From an uncultured Candidatus Saccharibacteria bacterium (lineage in GTDB: Bacteria; Patescibacteriota; Saccharimonadia; Saccharimonadales; Saccharimonadaceae): 64,000 bases of DNA. Each line of letters starts with the position of its first letter. Within the stretch, counting starts at the first letter, position 1. Location of the stretch: positions 59,612 to 123,611 of the forward strand of contig CAMVCL010000001.1 of NCBI GenBank assembly GCA_947165975.1, given 5' to 3'. Positions 17,663 through 26,426 of the stretch are shown here, in pieces. The notes under the pieces are model-generated. The model was not told the origin of the DNA and did no database searches. It saw nothing but the letters and a program-made list of their open reading frames with translations. The position numbers and the translations under genes are program-made.

Positions 17663-19762
17663 ATGGCTACTGAAATAAAAGATTTAAGCAAGCTTCGTAA
17701 TATTGGTATTATTGCCCATATCGATGCTGGCAAAACGACGACCTCGGAAGCGATCCTGTATCGTACAGGTCTCAAACACAAGATCGATTTGGTCAAAGGT
17801 GGCACTGGTGGTGCTGATACTGACTGGATGGAACAAGAAAAAGAGCGCGGAATTACAATTACCTCCGCAGCTGTAACGGTTTATTGGAAAGACCACCAAA
17901 TCAACATCATTGATACTCCGGGACACATCGACTTTACCGCTGAGGTAGAGCGTTCTTTGCGTGTTCTTGATGGTGCAGTCGTAGTCTTTGATGGCAAGAT
18001 GGGTGTTGAGGCTCAATCAGAGACTGTGTGGCGCCAAGCTACGAAGTATGGTGTGCCTCGTATTTGCTTCGTAAATAAAATTAACCAGATCGGTGGCGAT
18101 TTCTATAAGTCCCTCGATTCAATTCATAAGCGTTTGTCAAAAAACGCCGTAGCCATCCACTTACCAATTGGTTTTGAGAAAGATATCTGTGGTGTAGTTG
18201 ACCTCATCGATATGAAGGCTTATACCTATAAGGATTATGCCGATCACGAGCTTACCGTAGGTGAAATCCCAGAAGATATGAAAGAAAAAGCCAAAAATGC
18301 TCGTTCGATGTTGATTGAAGAAGCTGTCCAAGCCGATGAAGCTTTGATGGATAAATATTTCAATGAAGGCGAAGATTCTATCACAGTTGAAGAACTAAAA
18401 GCTGCCTTGCGCAAACGCGTACTTGATGGCGATTTCTTCCTAGTTACTGGTGGCGATGGCCGTGGTGTGATTGTAGAGAAGGTATTGGACTTGATGACCG
18501 ATTACTTGCCGTCACCTTTAGATCGTGACCAAGGTCAAACCGTAGGCACCAATCCAAAAACTGGCGACCAAATCATCCGCAAAGCTGACAATTCAGAACC
18601 TTTGACTGCCTTAGCCTTTAAGATTGCTACTGACCCATTTGTAGGTAAACTAATCTTTATTCGTGTTTATGCTGGCAAATTAAAATCGGGCGACACCGTC
18701 CTAAACGCCTCAACTGGCGACAAAGAACGTATTGGCCGTTTAGTACGTATGCACGCAAATGATCGTAAAGATATTTCTGAGATTGGCGCCGGCGATATTG
18801 CCGCTGTAGTCGGTCTAAAAAATGTTACTACTGGGACTACGCTTTGTGCTCCTACTGCACCAATCTTGCTTGAATCGATCGAGTTCCCAGATCCACCGGT
18901 ATCAATTGCAGTGGAACCAAAGACCAAAGCCGATCAAGAGAAAATGGGTATCGGTCTTTCCAAGATGGCAGAGGAAGATCCAACTTTCCGCGTCCATACT
19001 GATGAAGAAACTGGCCAGACCATTATCTCTGGTATGGGTGAGCTTCATCTTGAGATTATTATCGACCGCTTGAAGAGAGAGCATAATGTCGAAGCTAATA
19101 CCGGTGCCCCACAAGTGGCTTATCGTGAGACCATCCGTGGTACTGCAGAAGCACAAGGTAAACACATTAAGCAATCTGGTGGTCGTGGTCAGTATGGTGA
19201 TGTATGGATCAAATTTGAGCCAAACGAAGCAGGAAAAGGTTTCGAATTCATCGACCAAATCAAAGGTGGCGTGGTGCCTCAGGAATATCGCAAACCAGTC
19301 CAGAAGGGTGTCGAAGATACATTGGCTGGCGGCGTGATTGCTGGCTATCCAGTTGTTGACGTCAAGGCTACTCTATACGATGGTTCTTACCACGACGTAG
19401 ACTCTTCTGAATTAGCATTTACTTTAGCAGGTGCTCTAGCTACTCGCGAAGGTATTAAGAAAGCTAACCCGGTCTTGCTTGAGCCAGTCATGAAACTTGA
19501 GATTACTACTCCTGAGGAATTCATGGGCGACGTAATTGGTGATATCAACTCTCGTCGTGGTCGTATCGAGGAAATGGAAGATTTGAATGGTGGAGCTAAA
19601 CTAATTAGAGCTTTCTGTCCGTTGGCTAATTTGTTCGGTTACACTGGTGATCTTCGTGGTATGACACAAGGTCGCGCAGCGTCTTCGATGGAGCTTTATG
19701 CCTACGAAGAAGTACCGCCGAACGTAGCTCAAGAGATTATCGAAAAAAGAAATTCAAAATAG
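17663..19762 (+). CDS. fusA: elongation factor G
   Basis: Translocase GTPase of 699 residues, full length. G1 is AHIDAGKTT (about 19-27), then DTDWMEQEKERGITI (G2), DTPGH (G3) and NKIN (G4; canonical NKMD/NKxD, with Asn at the last place). Domain II is the VGKLIFIRVYAGKLKSGD region, domain IV the SGGRGQYGDVWIKFEP region, and the C-terminal domain ends VAQEIIEKRNSK. The ATG at 17663 follows AAAGGAG with good spacing; a TTG further upstream in frame is rejected. The usual neighbours rpsL and rpsG are absent. Confidence 0.97.
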   Translation: MATEIKDLSKLRNIGIIAHIDAGKTTTSEAILYRTGLKHKIDLVKGGTGGADTDWMEQEKERGITITSAAVTVYWKDHQINIIDTPGHIDFTAEVERSLRVLDGAVVVFDGKMGVEAQSETVWRQATKYGVPRICFVNKINQIGGDFYKSLDSIHKRLSKNAVAIHLPIGFEKDICGVVDLIDMKAYTYKDYADHELTVGEIPEDMKEKAKNARSMLIEEAVQADEALMDKYFNEGEDSITVEELKAALRKRVLDGDFFLVTGGDGRGVIVEKVLDLMTDYLPSPLDRDQGQTVGTNPKTGDQIIRKADNSEPLTALAFKIATDPFVGKLIFIRVYAGKLKSGDTVLNASTGDKERIGRLVRMHANDRKDISEIGAGDIAAVVGLKNVTTGTTLCAPTAPILLESIEFPDPPVSIAVEPKTKADQEKMGIGLSKMAEEDPTFRVHTDEETGQTIISGMGELHLEIIIDRLKREHNVEANTGAPQVAYRETIRGTAEAQGKHIKQSGGRGQYGDVWIKFEPNEAGKGFEFIDQIKGGVVPQEYRKPVQKGVEDTLAGGVIAGYPVVDVKATLYDGSYHDVDSSELAFTLAGALATREGIKKANPVLLEPVMKLEITTPEEFMGDVIGDINSRRGRIEEMEDLNGGAKLIRAFCPLANLFGYTGDLRGMTQGRAASSMELYAYEEVPPNVAQEIIEKRNSK

Positions 19763-19779
19763 TCTCAAACTGTAATCAA

Positions 19780-19810
19780 AAATATCTCCATTAATTGGAG
19801 ATATTTTTTG
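19780..19810 (+). terminator. fusA terminator
   Basis: Ten-bp stem AATATCTCCA/TGGAGATATT followed by TTTT. Confidence 0.85.
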
Positions 19811-19925
19811 TGAGGTTTTGACATCATCAATTGCAGAATGGGACCAAAAAACACTGATTTATATAGTCGACAATAAATCCTTTATTTTATAATGTTTTTG
19901 CTATTTGTCAATATACTTATCTAAA

Positions 19926-19954
19926 TTGACACTAAGACACGTTTGTGCTATAAT
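19926..19954 (+). promoter_or_regulatory. exact consensus promoter before islet gene 1
   Basis: TTGACA, a 17-nt spacer ending in TGTGC, and TATAAT, giving a perfect extended -10 promoter. The leader of about 63 nt opens with a CGC-TTCG-GCG mini-hairpin (19962-19971) and ends with GGAGG before the ATG at 20024. The 115 bases between the fusA terminator and this promoter are AT-rich with no visible gene. Confidence 0.75.
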
Positions 19955-20023
19955 ATACAGGCGCTTCGGCGAGTTCGTTACTATTGATTTCTGTGGTATT
20001 ATGAAAGATTTGGAGGGTTGAAG

Positions 20024-20416
20024 ATGAATGATCTGATGGACTGGACGTTATGTTTTCGGAGAAAGTATGGATTTTCGAACCGTGCGAGGATTCTGAGCGA
20101 TTTGACGGATTTCTTGCAAGACAATGATGTAAAAAAGATGGCAGTCAACGGAAAATGCATTCTCGGTGGATACGTGTATGGACACCGAAAGTTTGCCGAT
20201 GATAGTCTCATCTTGACATCCAACATTGTCACAATCGCAAAGGAAGATGATTCACTGTGTGCAACTACAGCTTCTGGTAATAACTATTACATTTCCATTC
20301 AGGATGCTGAACGTGGTATGAAGATCTTACTGAAGGACGCTATGGACGGCAAAATCAATGATGAACCAGGTTTTTATCTGGACGAACCTTACAAAAACGA
20401 AGAGCTCTTTATTTAA
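20024..20416 (+). CDS. hypothetical protein (islet gene 1)
   Basis: 130 residues; the ATG at 20024 is set by GGAGGG seven nt upstream. The protein is soluble with an alternating alpha/beta look and no signal peptide. Features are an N-terminal helix with RRKYGFSNRARILSDL, a central VNGKCILGGYVYGHRKF stretch, and a Gly/Asp/Glu-rich C terminus ending KNEELFI. I do not recognise a family. It has its own perfect promoter and its own terminator (20422-20448). Its codon choice (more AAG, GGA and CTG) differs from fusA and tuf on either side, which hints at transfer. Confidence 0.6.
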   Translation: MNDLMDWTLCFRRKYGFSNRARILSDLTDFLQDNDVKKMAVNGKCILGGYVYGHRKFADDSLILTSNIVTIAKEDDSLCATTASGNNYYISIQDAERGMKILLKDAMDGKINDEPGFYLDEPYKNEELFI

Positions 20417-20421
20417 CACAG

Positions 20422-20448
20422 ATCCCTGGCCTAGTGCCAGGGATTTTT
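20422..20448 (+). terminator. terminator of islet gene 1
   Basis: ATCCCTGGC pairs with GCCAGGGAT around a 5-nt loop, then TTTT. Confidence 0.85.
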
Positions 20449-20460
20449 ACTGCCTTTTTA

Positions 20461-20486
20461 AAACCCCTGACTTTCGTCAGGGGTTT
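20461..20486 (-). terminator. terminator of lipoprotein gene (possibly bidirectional)
   Basis: AAACCCCTGAC/GTCAGGGGTTT with a 4-nt loop; on the minus strand it is followed by a T/A-rich tail just after the lipoprotein stop at 20493. Confidence 0.7.
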
Positions 20487-20492
20487 AAAGGA

Positions 20493-21137
20493 TCATCTGA
20501 AGGCTCGGCTACGCAACGCAGAAAGAGTAGTAGCATCTTCGGCTGGCGAAAGCATGCCCAGCTCGACACCTTCGACCTCATATTCGACACTGATCACATG
20601 TGGCATACCAAAAAAACGTAATTTCCCACGACAAGCATAATCCCAATTACCAGTTGAGTCCAACTCACAAGCAGAAAAATCTATCGTGTCCTGGCTAAAC
20701 CAATTCTTACGCTGTTTCCATCTGATGATAACACCGGTTACTTCTACCGATTTACCAGTACGATGCGCCTCTTCAACTTTATCGTTGGTAGCAAGAGCGA
20801 ATAATAGCTCTTTATTTACGAGCGAACGGCATGTGTCATTATCTTCTTCTAATACAGCGCCAAAACCATCGATAATTTCCGTATCTTTGTCAATTTGTAG
20901 CCTATAATCTACTTCTACGCCTACGTTCTTTTCGAGCGCCTGGCATACCATATCGACCGATCTAGTGGCTGACGTCCAGAACAGGGGATCATTATCTGTA
21001 GATTCAAGTTCATCTAATTTCTCTGTTAACTCAGTGATATTACCCTCAAGTTCCGATGTATAAACGTCATCCTCATTACACCCTGATAAACAGATGATCA
21101 ACATGACTGCAATAAGCAGAACACCAATCTTTCTCAT
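20493..21137 (-). CDS. predicted lipoprotein (islet gene 2)
   Basis: 214 residues with a lipoprotein signal: MRKIG, a hydrophobic core, and the lipobox LSGC with Cys at about residue 20. A short coiled-coil stretch follows (ELEGNITELTEKLDELES), then a compact domain with four further Cys and the OB-like phrase GKSVEVTGVIIRWKQRKNWF, which recalls tRNA_anti-like or OB-fold domains of small lipoproteins; that is only a resemblance. AGGAGGGC sits 8 nt before the ATG. It lies opposite to both neighbours in the islet between fusA and tuf. Function unknown; expected to be tethered to the outer face of the membrane. Confidence 0.65.
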   Translation of the reverse strand: MRKIGVLLIAVMLIICLSGCNEDDVYTSELEGNITELTEKLDELESTDNDPLFWTSATRSVDMVCQALEKNVGVEVDYRLQIDKDTEIIDGFGAVLEEDNDTCRSLVNKELLFALATNDKVEEAHRTGKSVEVTGVIIRWKQRKNWFSQDTIDFSACELDSTGNWDYACRGKLRFFGMPHVISVEYEVEGVELGMLSPAEDATTLSALRSRAFR

Positions 21138-21282
21138 TCTCTAAAGCCCTCCTCTAATCCATAGTAAAGTACGTTTTGCCCGTTTGTAAAACAGTATTAA
21201 TTATATCATATTATTGCTTAATTGTAAAAGGGTTATTTTTACGATTACCTCGGTAATGTGTTTATCCTTATATTGACTTTTT

Positions 21283-21311
21283 TACTAAAGTGTGATATAA
21301 TTAGAATGTTG
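21283..21311 (+). promoter_or_regulatory. near-consensus promoter before islet gene 3
   Basis: TTGACT, about 17 nt, then TATAAT about 45 nt before the ATG; AAGGAGGA precedes the start codon. The rest of the 210-nt gap from the lipoprotein start is AT-rich without other signals. Confidence 0.6.
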
Positions 21312-21346
21312 GCTAGTCCAAAGAACATTCATAAGGAGGATAAAAA

Positions 21347-21868
21347 ATGGGCAGAAAAATGAGCGCAAATGCAATATCTCGTTCAGTAGACAGCATGATG
21401 GAAACAAAGAGAGACAGAAAGTGTCCTCTCAGCTGGAGAGTAGAAGTCAAATCAGATGAATCTTCTGTTGAAGTTAGTATTAAATATCTGGCACACAGTA
21501 CTGCTGACGATCTGCGTCGACCAAAAGAGCACGAACTATATTATCTCTTCGACAAGACAGAGATTATAGATATGATTCCTGACGAAGCCTATCAGAATAA
21601 GTTTCTGATAGTGAATTATGCGAAGTCTATCGACGATAAAAGATGGGAAGTCAGAAAGAAGATAGAAGAGATGCTCTGCGACGATTTCGAGAAGCTTCAG
21701 AGTACTACAAAATCCGTTAGCAAGATGTATAATACTATGCTGAACGTCTTTGCCGAAGGACAGAAATACCAACTTCAGCTGGACTTCTATGCAAGACTGG
21801 AGGCCATCCTGGCACTTCTTAAAAAGCCAAAGACTTTCTATGGCGACGATATACGCGACTATATGTAA
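21347..21868 (+). CDS. hypothetical protein (islet gene 3)
   Basis: 173 residues, start fixed by AAGGAGGA before the ATG. Charged, helix-rich protein without signal peptide or membrane segment; a beta-rich section (SWRVEVKSDESSVEVSIKYL) is followed by long amphipathic helices (IDDKRWEVRKKIEEML; the region from KLQSTTKSV onward). No family recognised. Arginine is mostly AGA and many codons end in A or G, unlike the CGT/CGC-rich neighbours fusA and tuf, so recent acquisition is plausible. A terminator follows at 21879-21904. Confidence 0.6.
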   Translation: MGRKMSANAISRSVDSMMETKRDRKCPLSWRVEVKSDESSVEVSIKYLAHSTADDLRRPKEHELYYLFDKTEIIDMIPDEAYQNKFLIVNYAKSIDDKRWEVRKKIEEMLCDDFEKLQSTTKSVSKMYNTMLNVFAEGQKYQLQLDFYARLEAILALLKKPKTFYGDDIRDYM

Positions 21869-21878
21869 TCATTCCTCC

Positions 21879-21904
21879 GCGGTCCAGAATTGGGCCGCTT
21901 TTTT
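21879..21904 (+). terminator. terminator of islet gene 3
   Basis: GCGGTCC pairs with GGGCCGC (one G-U), followed by six T. Confidence 0.85.
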
Positions 21905-22026
21905 CATATAAAGATTTTGTGATTTACTCTTTACAATTTAGCAAAAATAGTCTAAAATAGTAGGGTAGAGTTTTGGAGCTGGTTTTTATTAGCGCTCCAA
22001 ACATTAATAATATAAAAGGAGAAAGA

Positions 22027-23211
22027 ATGGCAAATTTTGACCGTTCCAAGCCACATATCAATGTGGGTACCATGGGTCACGTCGACCATGGTAAGACTAC
22101 TTTAACTGCTGCGATTACCAACGTACTCGCAAAGCGTCTCCCTTCTGATGTAAACAAGGCAGTCGCTTATGATCAAATCGATAACGCTCCAGAGGAAAAA
22201 GCTCGTGGTATTACCATTGCTACTTCCCACCAGGAGTATGAGTCTGAAAAACGCCACTACGCACACGTAGATATGCCAGGCCACGCAGACTACATTAAAA
22301 ACATGATTACCGGTGCCGCTCAGGTTGATGGTGCTATCTTGGTAGTTGCTGCCAATGATGGTCCATTGCCACAAACCCGTGAGCACGTTCTTTTGGCTCA
22401 CCAGGTGAACGTACCAAAAATTATCGTCTTCCTCAACAAGATGGACCTTGCTGATCCAGAACTCGTTGAGCTCGTAGAGATGGATGTCCGCGAACTTCTT
22501 AACAAGTACGGCTTCGATGGCGATAACGCTCCTATCATTAAAGGTTCTGCTACTAAGGCTCTCGAAGGTGATAAGGAAGCTGAAGATGCTATCATGGAAC
22601 TCGTTACTGCGATGGATGAATACTTCGATATTCCTGAACACGATCTCGACAAACCATTCCTCATGCCAATCGAGGATGTCTTCTCAATTAAAGGCCGTGG
22701 TACTGTTGCAACTGGTCGTATTGAGCAAGGTGTTATCAAGTTGAATGACGAAGTTGAAATCGTTGGTCTTAAAGAAACTCAAAAATCAGTTGTTACTGGT
22801 ATTGAGGCCTTCCACAAGACTCTCGATCAAGGTCAAGCTGGCGATAACGCTGGTCTTCTCCTCCGTGGTATTGAGCGTGATCAAATCGAACGTGGTCAGG
22901 TGATTGCCAAGCCAGGCACTATCACTCCACACACTGAATTTGAAGCTCAGGTTTATATCTTGAAGAAAGAGGAAGGTGGTCGCCACACTCCATTCTCCAA
23001 GGGTTACAAACCACAGTTCTACTTCCGTACTACTGACGTAACTGGTGAAGTTGAACTTCCAGCTGATAAAGAAATCGTTATGCCTGGTGACCAAGTAACC
23101 TTCAAGGTTAAATTGCTCGCTCCTGTGGCTATGAACGATCAAGATCGTTTCGCTATCCGTGAAGGTGGCAAGACGGTTGGTTCTGGTGTTATCACCAAGG
23201 TTATTAAATAA
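22027..23211 (+). CDS. tuf: elongation factor Tu
   Basis: 394 residues, full length. G1 GHVDHGKTT, effector region [19 protein letters not shown]3 DMPGHADY, G4 NKMD and G5 GSA are all visible; domains II and III follow ([28 protein letters not shown]). The ATG at 22027 has AAGGAGAAAGA just before it; an upstream in-frame TTG is rejected. The leader contains a stable stem (GGAGC with GCTCC around 21975-22001). Codon use is strongly biased, as expected for a very highly expressed protein. Confidence 0.98.
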   Translation: MANFDRSKPHINVGTMGHVDHGKTTLTAAITNVLAKRLPSDVNKAVAYDQIDNAPEEKARGITIATSHQEYESEKRHYAHVDMPGHADYIKNMITGAAQVDGAILVVAANDGPLPQTREHVLLAHQVNVPKIIVFLNKMDLADPELVELVEMDVRELLNKYGFDGDNAPIIKGSATKALEGDKEAEDAIMELVTAMDEYFDIPEHDLDKPFLMPIEDVFSIKGRGTVATGRIEQGVIKLNDEVEIVGLKETQKSVVTGIEAFHKTLDQGQAGDNAGLLLRGIERDQIERGQVIAKPGTITPHTEFEAQVYILKKEEGGRHTPFSKGYKPQFYFRTTDVTGEVELPADKEIVMPGDQVTFKVKLLAPVAMNDQDRFAIREGGKTVGSGVITKVIK

Positions 23212-23229
23212 TTAATGACTATCAATGAA

Positions 23230-23255
23230 AGACCTCCTGATCGGGAGGTCTTTTT
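23230..23255 (+). terminator. tuf terminator
   Basis: AGACCTCC pairs with GGGAGGTCT around a short loop, then TTTT. Confidence 0.9.
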
Positions 23256-23358
23256 ATGTCTTTTAAATCTGATTTGATACAAGAGGGGAACCCGTCGAGT
23301 TTTTTGTTGTTTTTGGAAATATTTGTGCTATAATAAGAATATAAGCATAAGGAGAATT

Positions 23359-23643
23359 ATGGCGGAGAAAAAAAGTATTTATAAATATAGTGTCGCGGAC
23401 ATGCGTAAGTTAATTCGTGATTTTTCGAATACTCTTTATGGACGTACGATATTTTTCTTGGCATATTTTGCACCGTTAATGGCATTATTAGTAATGATTG
23501 GACTAGTCCTTTCGTCAATCATCATGCAAAGTGCCGAATTATTCTATCCTATTACTGGTACTTTCTTCTTATTTATTGGCTTGTTTATCCTTGGCAACAT
23601 CTATTACTACAACGAGATTAGAATTTTTTCTGAAAAGCGTTAA
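23359..23643 (+). CDS. small two-helix membrane protein
   Basis: 94 residues with two membrane segments (about 35-58 and 63-84) after a basic cytoplasmic start (AEKKSIYKYSVADMRKLIRD), ending in RIFSEKR. The ATG at 23359 follows AAGGAGAATT; the -10 TATAAT of TGTGCTATAAT lies about 25 nt upstream, so this gene has a short leader with a ribosome site. A longer in-frame start would overlap the promoter and is rejected. No family recognised. Confidence 0.65.
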   Translation: MAEKKSIYKYSVADMRKLIRDFSNTLYGRTIFFLAYFAPLMALLVMIGLVLSSIIMQSAELFYPITGTFFLFIGLFILGNIYYYNEIRIFSEKR

Positions 23644-23645
23644 CC

Positions 23646-23676
23646 AAAAAAACGGTCTTTTAAGACCGTTTTTTTG
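23646..23676. terminator. bidirectional terminator
   Basis: AAACGGTCTT pairs with AAGACCGTTT; runs of T on both strands serve the membrane protein and the convergent acyltransferase gene. Confidence 0.85.
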
Positions 23677-23684
23677 ATGCCATA

Positions 23685-24554
23685 TTATTTACGAATCTCT
23701 GGCAATTCGACTTTTTCGGAAACTGGTTTTTCTAGTAATTCGGGGTTGGACAACAAGTATTGTAGGGTCTTAGCAGATTTGCTGAAGTAATAGCCATCCG
23801 CAATCCTTTCATCAAAATTCATACCCCATTCACAAAGTTTCTTAACAACTTTTTTGCCATCCACAATCACTTCTTCGTCTCTTATCTCGCCCATAGTAAG
23901 CAAGGAAGATGAATTACCAAAATCGTTGATATTGTGAAAGATGGCACCACAACCGATGGAGCCCAGATTGGAGACGATCATAGTACTATAATAAAGATTA
24001 TCTTCAGCTAAAGAGCTGGGCAAAAATCCTTTTTTATCGGTCCATTTAAGAACACCAATAAGAGGTACGCGAATGATATTTGGCAATTTACCTAGGAAAT
24101 CGATGGCCGAGTTAGCACCTTTCTTATCGATATCGCCAGTTTTTCGTTTTCGGAAACTGTCCACCTTCTTCTTCACTTTCTCACTGACTGTATAGATGGT
24201 GTCGTTTTTGTCAAATGGTACCATAACCATCATTTCTTCAGAACGATCGTCAAAGCTGACTTTAGCGACAAATGAGAGGACAATCTTGTCGTGTTCGTAA
24301 AGATGACGGTTAGCCACGAAATAGTTTAACTTGGGGCGATTATAGACCGTTTTAGCAATCGCAGTCAAAAAAGCATGAAAATATGTGATACCTTCATCGT
24401 TTTTTTTCTTTTTTTCAATATACTTAGCTAGTTCAGTCAAATCCATTTTCTGATTGATAAAAACATCACTGACGCTACGATTAGGTTTTAAGTCTATACT
24501 TATCTGGGCGAGTCCAGGGACACCTTTCACTCTGTGTGCACCACCATATTTCAT
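23685..24554 (-). CDS. orphan 2-oxoacid dehydrogenase E2-like acyltransferase domain
   Basis: 289 residues matching only the catalytic (CAT-fold) domain of dihydrolipoamide acyltransferases. Family-like stretches are ITYFHAFLTAIAKTV, the MVMVPFD strand, STMIVSNLGSIG (about 205-216), and the C-terminal DERIADGYYFSKSAKTLQYLL. In true E2 enzymes this last motif reads HRxxDG; here the catalytic His is replaced by Glu while the Asp-Gly are kept. No lipoyl or peripheral-subunit-binding domain and no E1/E3 genes are present nearby. It may acylate something by another mechanism or only bind a ligand. AGGAGG precedes the ATG. Confidence 0.75.
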   Translation of the reverse strand: MKYGGAHRVKGVPGLAQISIDLKPNRSVSDVFINQKMDLTELAKYIEKKKKNDEGITYFHAFLTAIAKTVYNRPKLNYFVANRHLYEHDKIVLSFVAKVSFDDRSEEMMVMVPFDKNDTIYTVSEKVKKKVDSFRKRKTGDIDKKGANSAIDFLGKLPNIIRVPLIGVLKWTDKKGFLPSSLAEDNLYYSTMIVSNLGSIGCGAIFHNINDFGNSSSLLTMGEIRDEEVIVDGKKVVKKLCEWGMNFDERIADGYYFSKSAKTLQYLLSNPELLEKPVSEKVELPEIRK

Positions 24555-24726
24555 TCATTCCTCCTTTTTCTTCATTATATCATACCGTCAAATAGCATAA
24601 TTTTGATTTTTGTAGGAAAGTGTGATATAATAGGTCGACAAATAAATTAATCATCTATCCCTAAAAACTTATCGACAGACCATTCTCTCCGATCTATCTA
24701 AGGTTATAGGGAAGAAAGGAATCATA

Positions 24727-25053
24727 ATGCCAGAAGCAAAAAAACAGGAAGGTCTCAAGATTCGCATCCGTTTGAAGGCCTATGATCATCGCGTGATCGA
24801 CCAAAGTGCCAAGCAGATCGTTGATACTGCAATCAGGACCGGCGCTACTATTAGTGGCCCAATCCCTCTACCAACTAAGCGTTCAACTTTCACCGTAGTG
24901 AAATCTCCTCACGTCTATAAGACTGGAGGTGAGGCCTTCGAAATGAAAGTCCACAAGCGCTTGATCGATATTTCGAACGCTACACCGAAGACAATTGAAA
25001 GTCTACAAAATCTTTCTTTGCCTGCCGGTGTAGATGCCGAAATCAAGATGTAA
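24727..25053 (+). CDS. rpsJ: 30S ribosomal protein S10
   Basis: 108 residues. [39 protein letters not shown] and [12 protein letters not shown] are diagnostic of S10. It stands alone with its own promoter (TATAAT near 24626) and terminator, instead of opening the S10 operon. The leader of about 95 nt is structured: GGTCGAC near its start can pair with TCGACAGACC about 45 nt later. A regulatory role for this leader is an inference. Confidence 0.97.
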   Translation: MPEAKKQEGLKIRIRLKAYDHRVIDQSAKQIVDTAIRTGATISGPIPLPTKRSTFTVVKSPHVYKTGGEAFEMKVHKRLIDISNATPKTIESLQNLSLPAGVDAEIKM

Positions 25054-25066
25054 TCTGATCAAAGAT

Positions 25067-25096
25067 AAAATCCCCGAACTACCGTTCGGGGATTTT
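25067..25096. terminator. bidirectional terminator between rpsJ and manC-like gene
   Basis: A 13-bp stem AAAATCCCCGAAC/GTTCGGGGATTTT with a TACC loop. Confidence 0.9.
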
Positions 25097-25099
25097 GGT

Positions 25100-26287
25100 T
25101 TATCTCTCATCGTGTGCTAATTGCTGTGAAACAGCTGCCTCAAGCGTCCCATCAGGTCTTTTATGTACGTAGACTGCATAGTTTCGTACACCGACGAATC
25201 CGACAATCAACTCGTCTGAGATGTTGGAACCTAAAACAATATTGTTCCTAGCACCAAATGAAAAGTCGTCAGTGAGGAAGTCTTCGTGCTGAATATAATC
25301 CTCGGCTAAGGCTTTGATACGTTGACTTTCGTCTAGCTTTGCAACTACTACAATAGGTTTTTCGTTAATGGTGGTAAAGACTACAGCATCGTCTTTTGCA
25401 CCAGTTACGCGAAGCTCCATGCCGTCAGCTGCATAAAGTAAGCTGCGGCGACAATCTACACGTTCAAATTTACCTGGGCCTAGGCTAGCATTTTTATGAT
25501 TGGGTGTTTTCTTACTGATCTCGTAGAGAGATTTCAGAGTTCCACAATCGTGCCATTCAAAGTTACCGACTGCAATCTTGAGTTTGCCAAGCTTAGACAT
25601 TAGCTCATCGGTTCCCATACCTCTTATCTCACGCTTATCAATAGCATTTAGTAGAGTAGTAGCCTTCCAAACATTGATGCCGGTATTACAGGCGGAATTG
25701 CCTTGACGCATAATGCGATCAGCTTCTCTGAGGTTCGGTTTTTCAACAAAACCGGTTACAGTGTAACAACCTTTGTCGGAATCCTCGTAAAGGGCGTGCC
25801 CGCATCCGGTCGCAGTAACCAGATCATTGACTTTAACGCCAACAATTACAGGATTATTATTATTTGCTTCATCGACAGCAGCCTTAATGGTGTAATCAAA
25901 CTCATCGTCATCAGCAGCAATATATTGATCCGATGGAGTATTGATAACTATAGCATCTGGATCGTGCTGATAGGCGAACTCCGTTGCTTTATACATGGCG
26001 GCCGCATATCCAAGATTTGGGTCAATCTGGTAAATATTCTGCGATAATATGCCTCTAGGCAACGTCTGCTTTTTGGCGAGTTTGGTCTGATTATCACTAG
26101 TAGTGACCACAATGAATTGGCTTGGTTTAATACCTAGACTGGTAAAATTCTTAATTGCCGCCTGGATAAACGTATTCTCTCTATCAAGCTGACAGAACTG
26201 TTTAGGTCTGTCTGTATGACTAATAGGGAAAAGACGTGTACCCTGACCACCAGCGATAACCGCTACCCATAAGTGTTTGTTGTCCAT
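25100..26287 (-). CDS. manC: mannose-1-phosphate guanylyltransferase-like nucleotidyltransferase
   Basis: 395 residues. The N-terminal nucleotidyltransferase signature AGGQGTRLFPIS with DRPKQF, plus NTPSDQYI, GFVEKPN and NTGINVWKA, matches GDP-mannose pyrophosphorylases of the ManC type. The C-terminal part (about 270-395) is a beta-helix-like region. It would make GDP-mannose or a related NDP-sugar for surface glycans. The ATG at 26287 is chosen because AGGAGGTGG lies 6 nt upstream; a longer frame start falls inside that site. The leader contains a hairpin ATAGCCC/GGGGCTAT (26352-26372). Confidence 0.85.
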   Translation of the reverse strand: MDNKHLWVAVIAGGQGTRLFPISHTDRPKQFCQLDRENTFIQAAIKNFTSLGIKPSQFIVVTTSDNQTKLAKKQTLPRGILSQNIYQIDPNLGYAAAMYKATEFAYQHDPDAIVINTPSDQYIAADDDEFDYTIKAAVDEANNNNPVIVGVKVNDLVTATGCGHALYEDSDKGCYTVTGFVEKPNLREADRIMRQGNSACNTGINVWKATTLLNAIDKREIRGMGTDELMSKLGKLKIAVGNFEWHDCGTLKSLYEISKKTPNHKNASLGPGKFERVDCRRSLLYAADGMELRVTGAKDDAVVFTTINEKPIVVVAKLDESQRIKALAEDYIQHEDFLTDDFSFGARNNIVLGSNISDELIVGFVGVRNYAVYVHKRPDGTLEAAVSQQLAHDER

Positions 26288-26413
26288 CTGAAACCACCTC
26301 CTAGAAAATGACAACATTTGAGAAATAAACTATGTTTTAAAGTGCTGAAAATAGCCCGAAACTGGGGCTATATTAATATTATATCACACTTTCGTAAAAA
26401 ATGCAAGATGTGG

Positions 26414-26419
26414 TATAAT
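26414..26419 (+). promoter_or_regulatory. extended -10 box, leaderless start of cell-wall cluster
   Basis: TGTGGTATAAT ends 7 nt before the ATG at 26427 with no ribosome site between. Confidence 0.65.
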
Positions 26420-26426
26420 TGGTGCT

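Noticed and set aside
20358-20907. Plus-strand frames over the lipoprotein gene
   Set aside because: The minus-strand frame has a lipobox, ribosome site and terminator; the plus frames have none.
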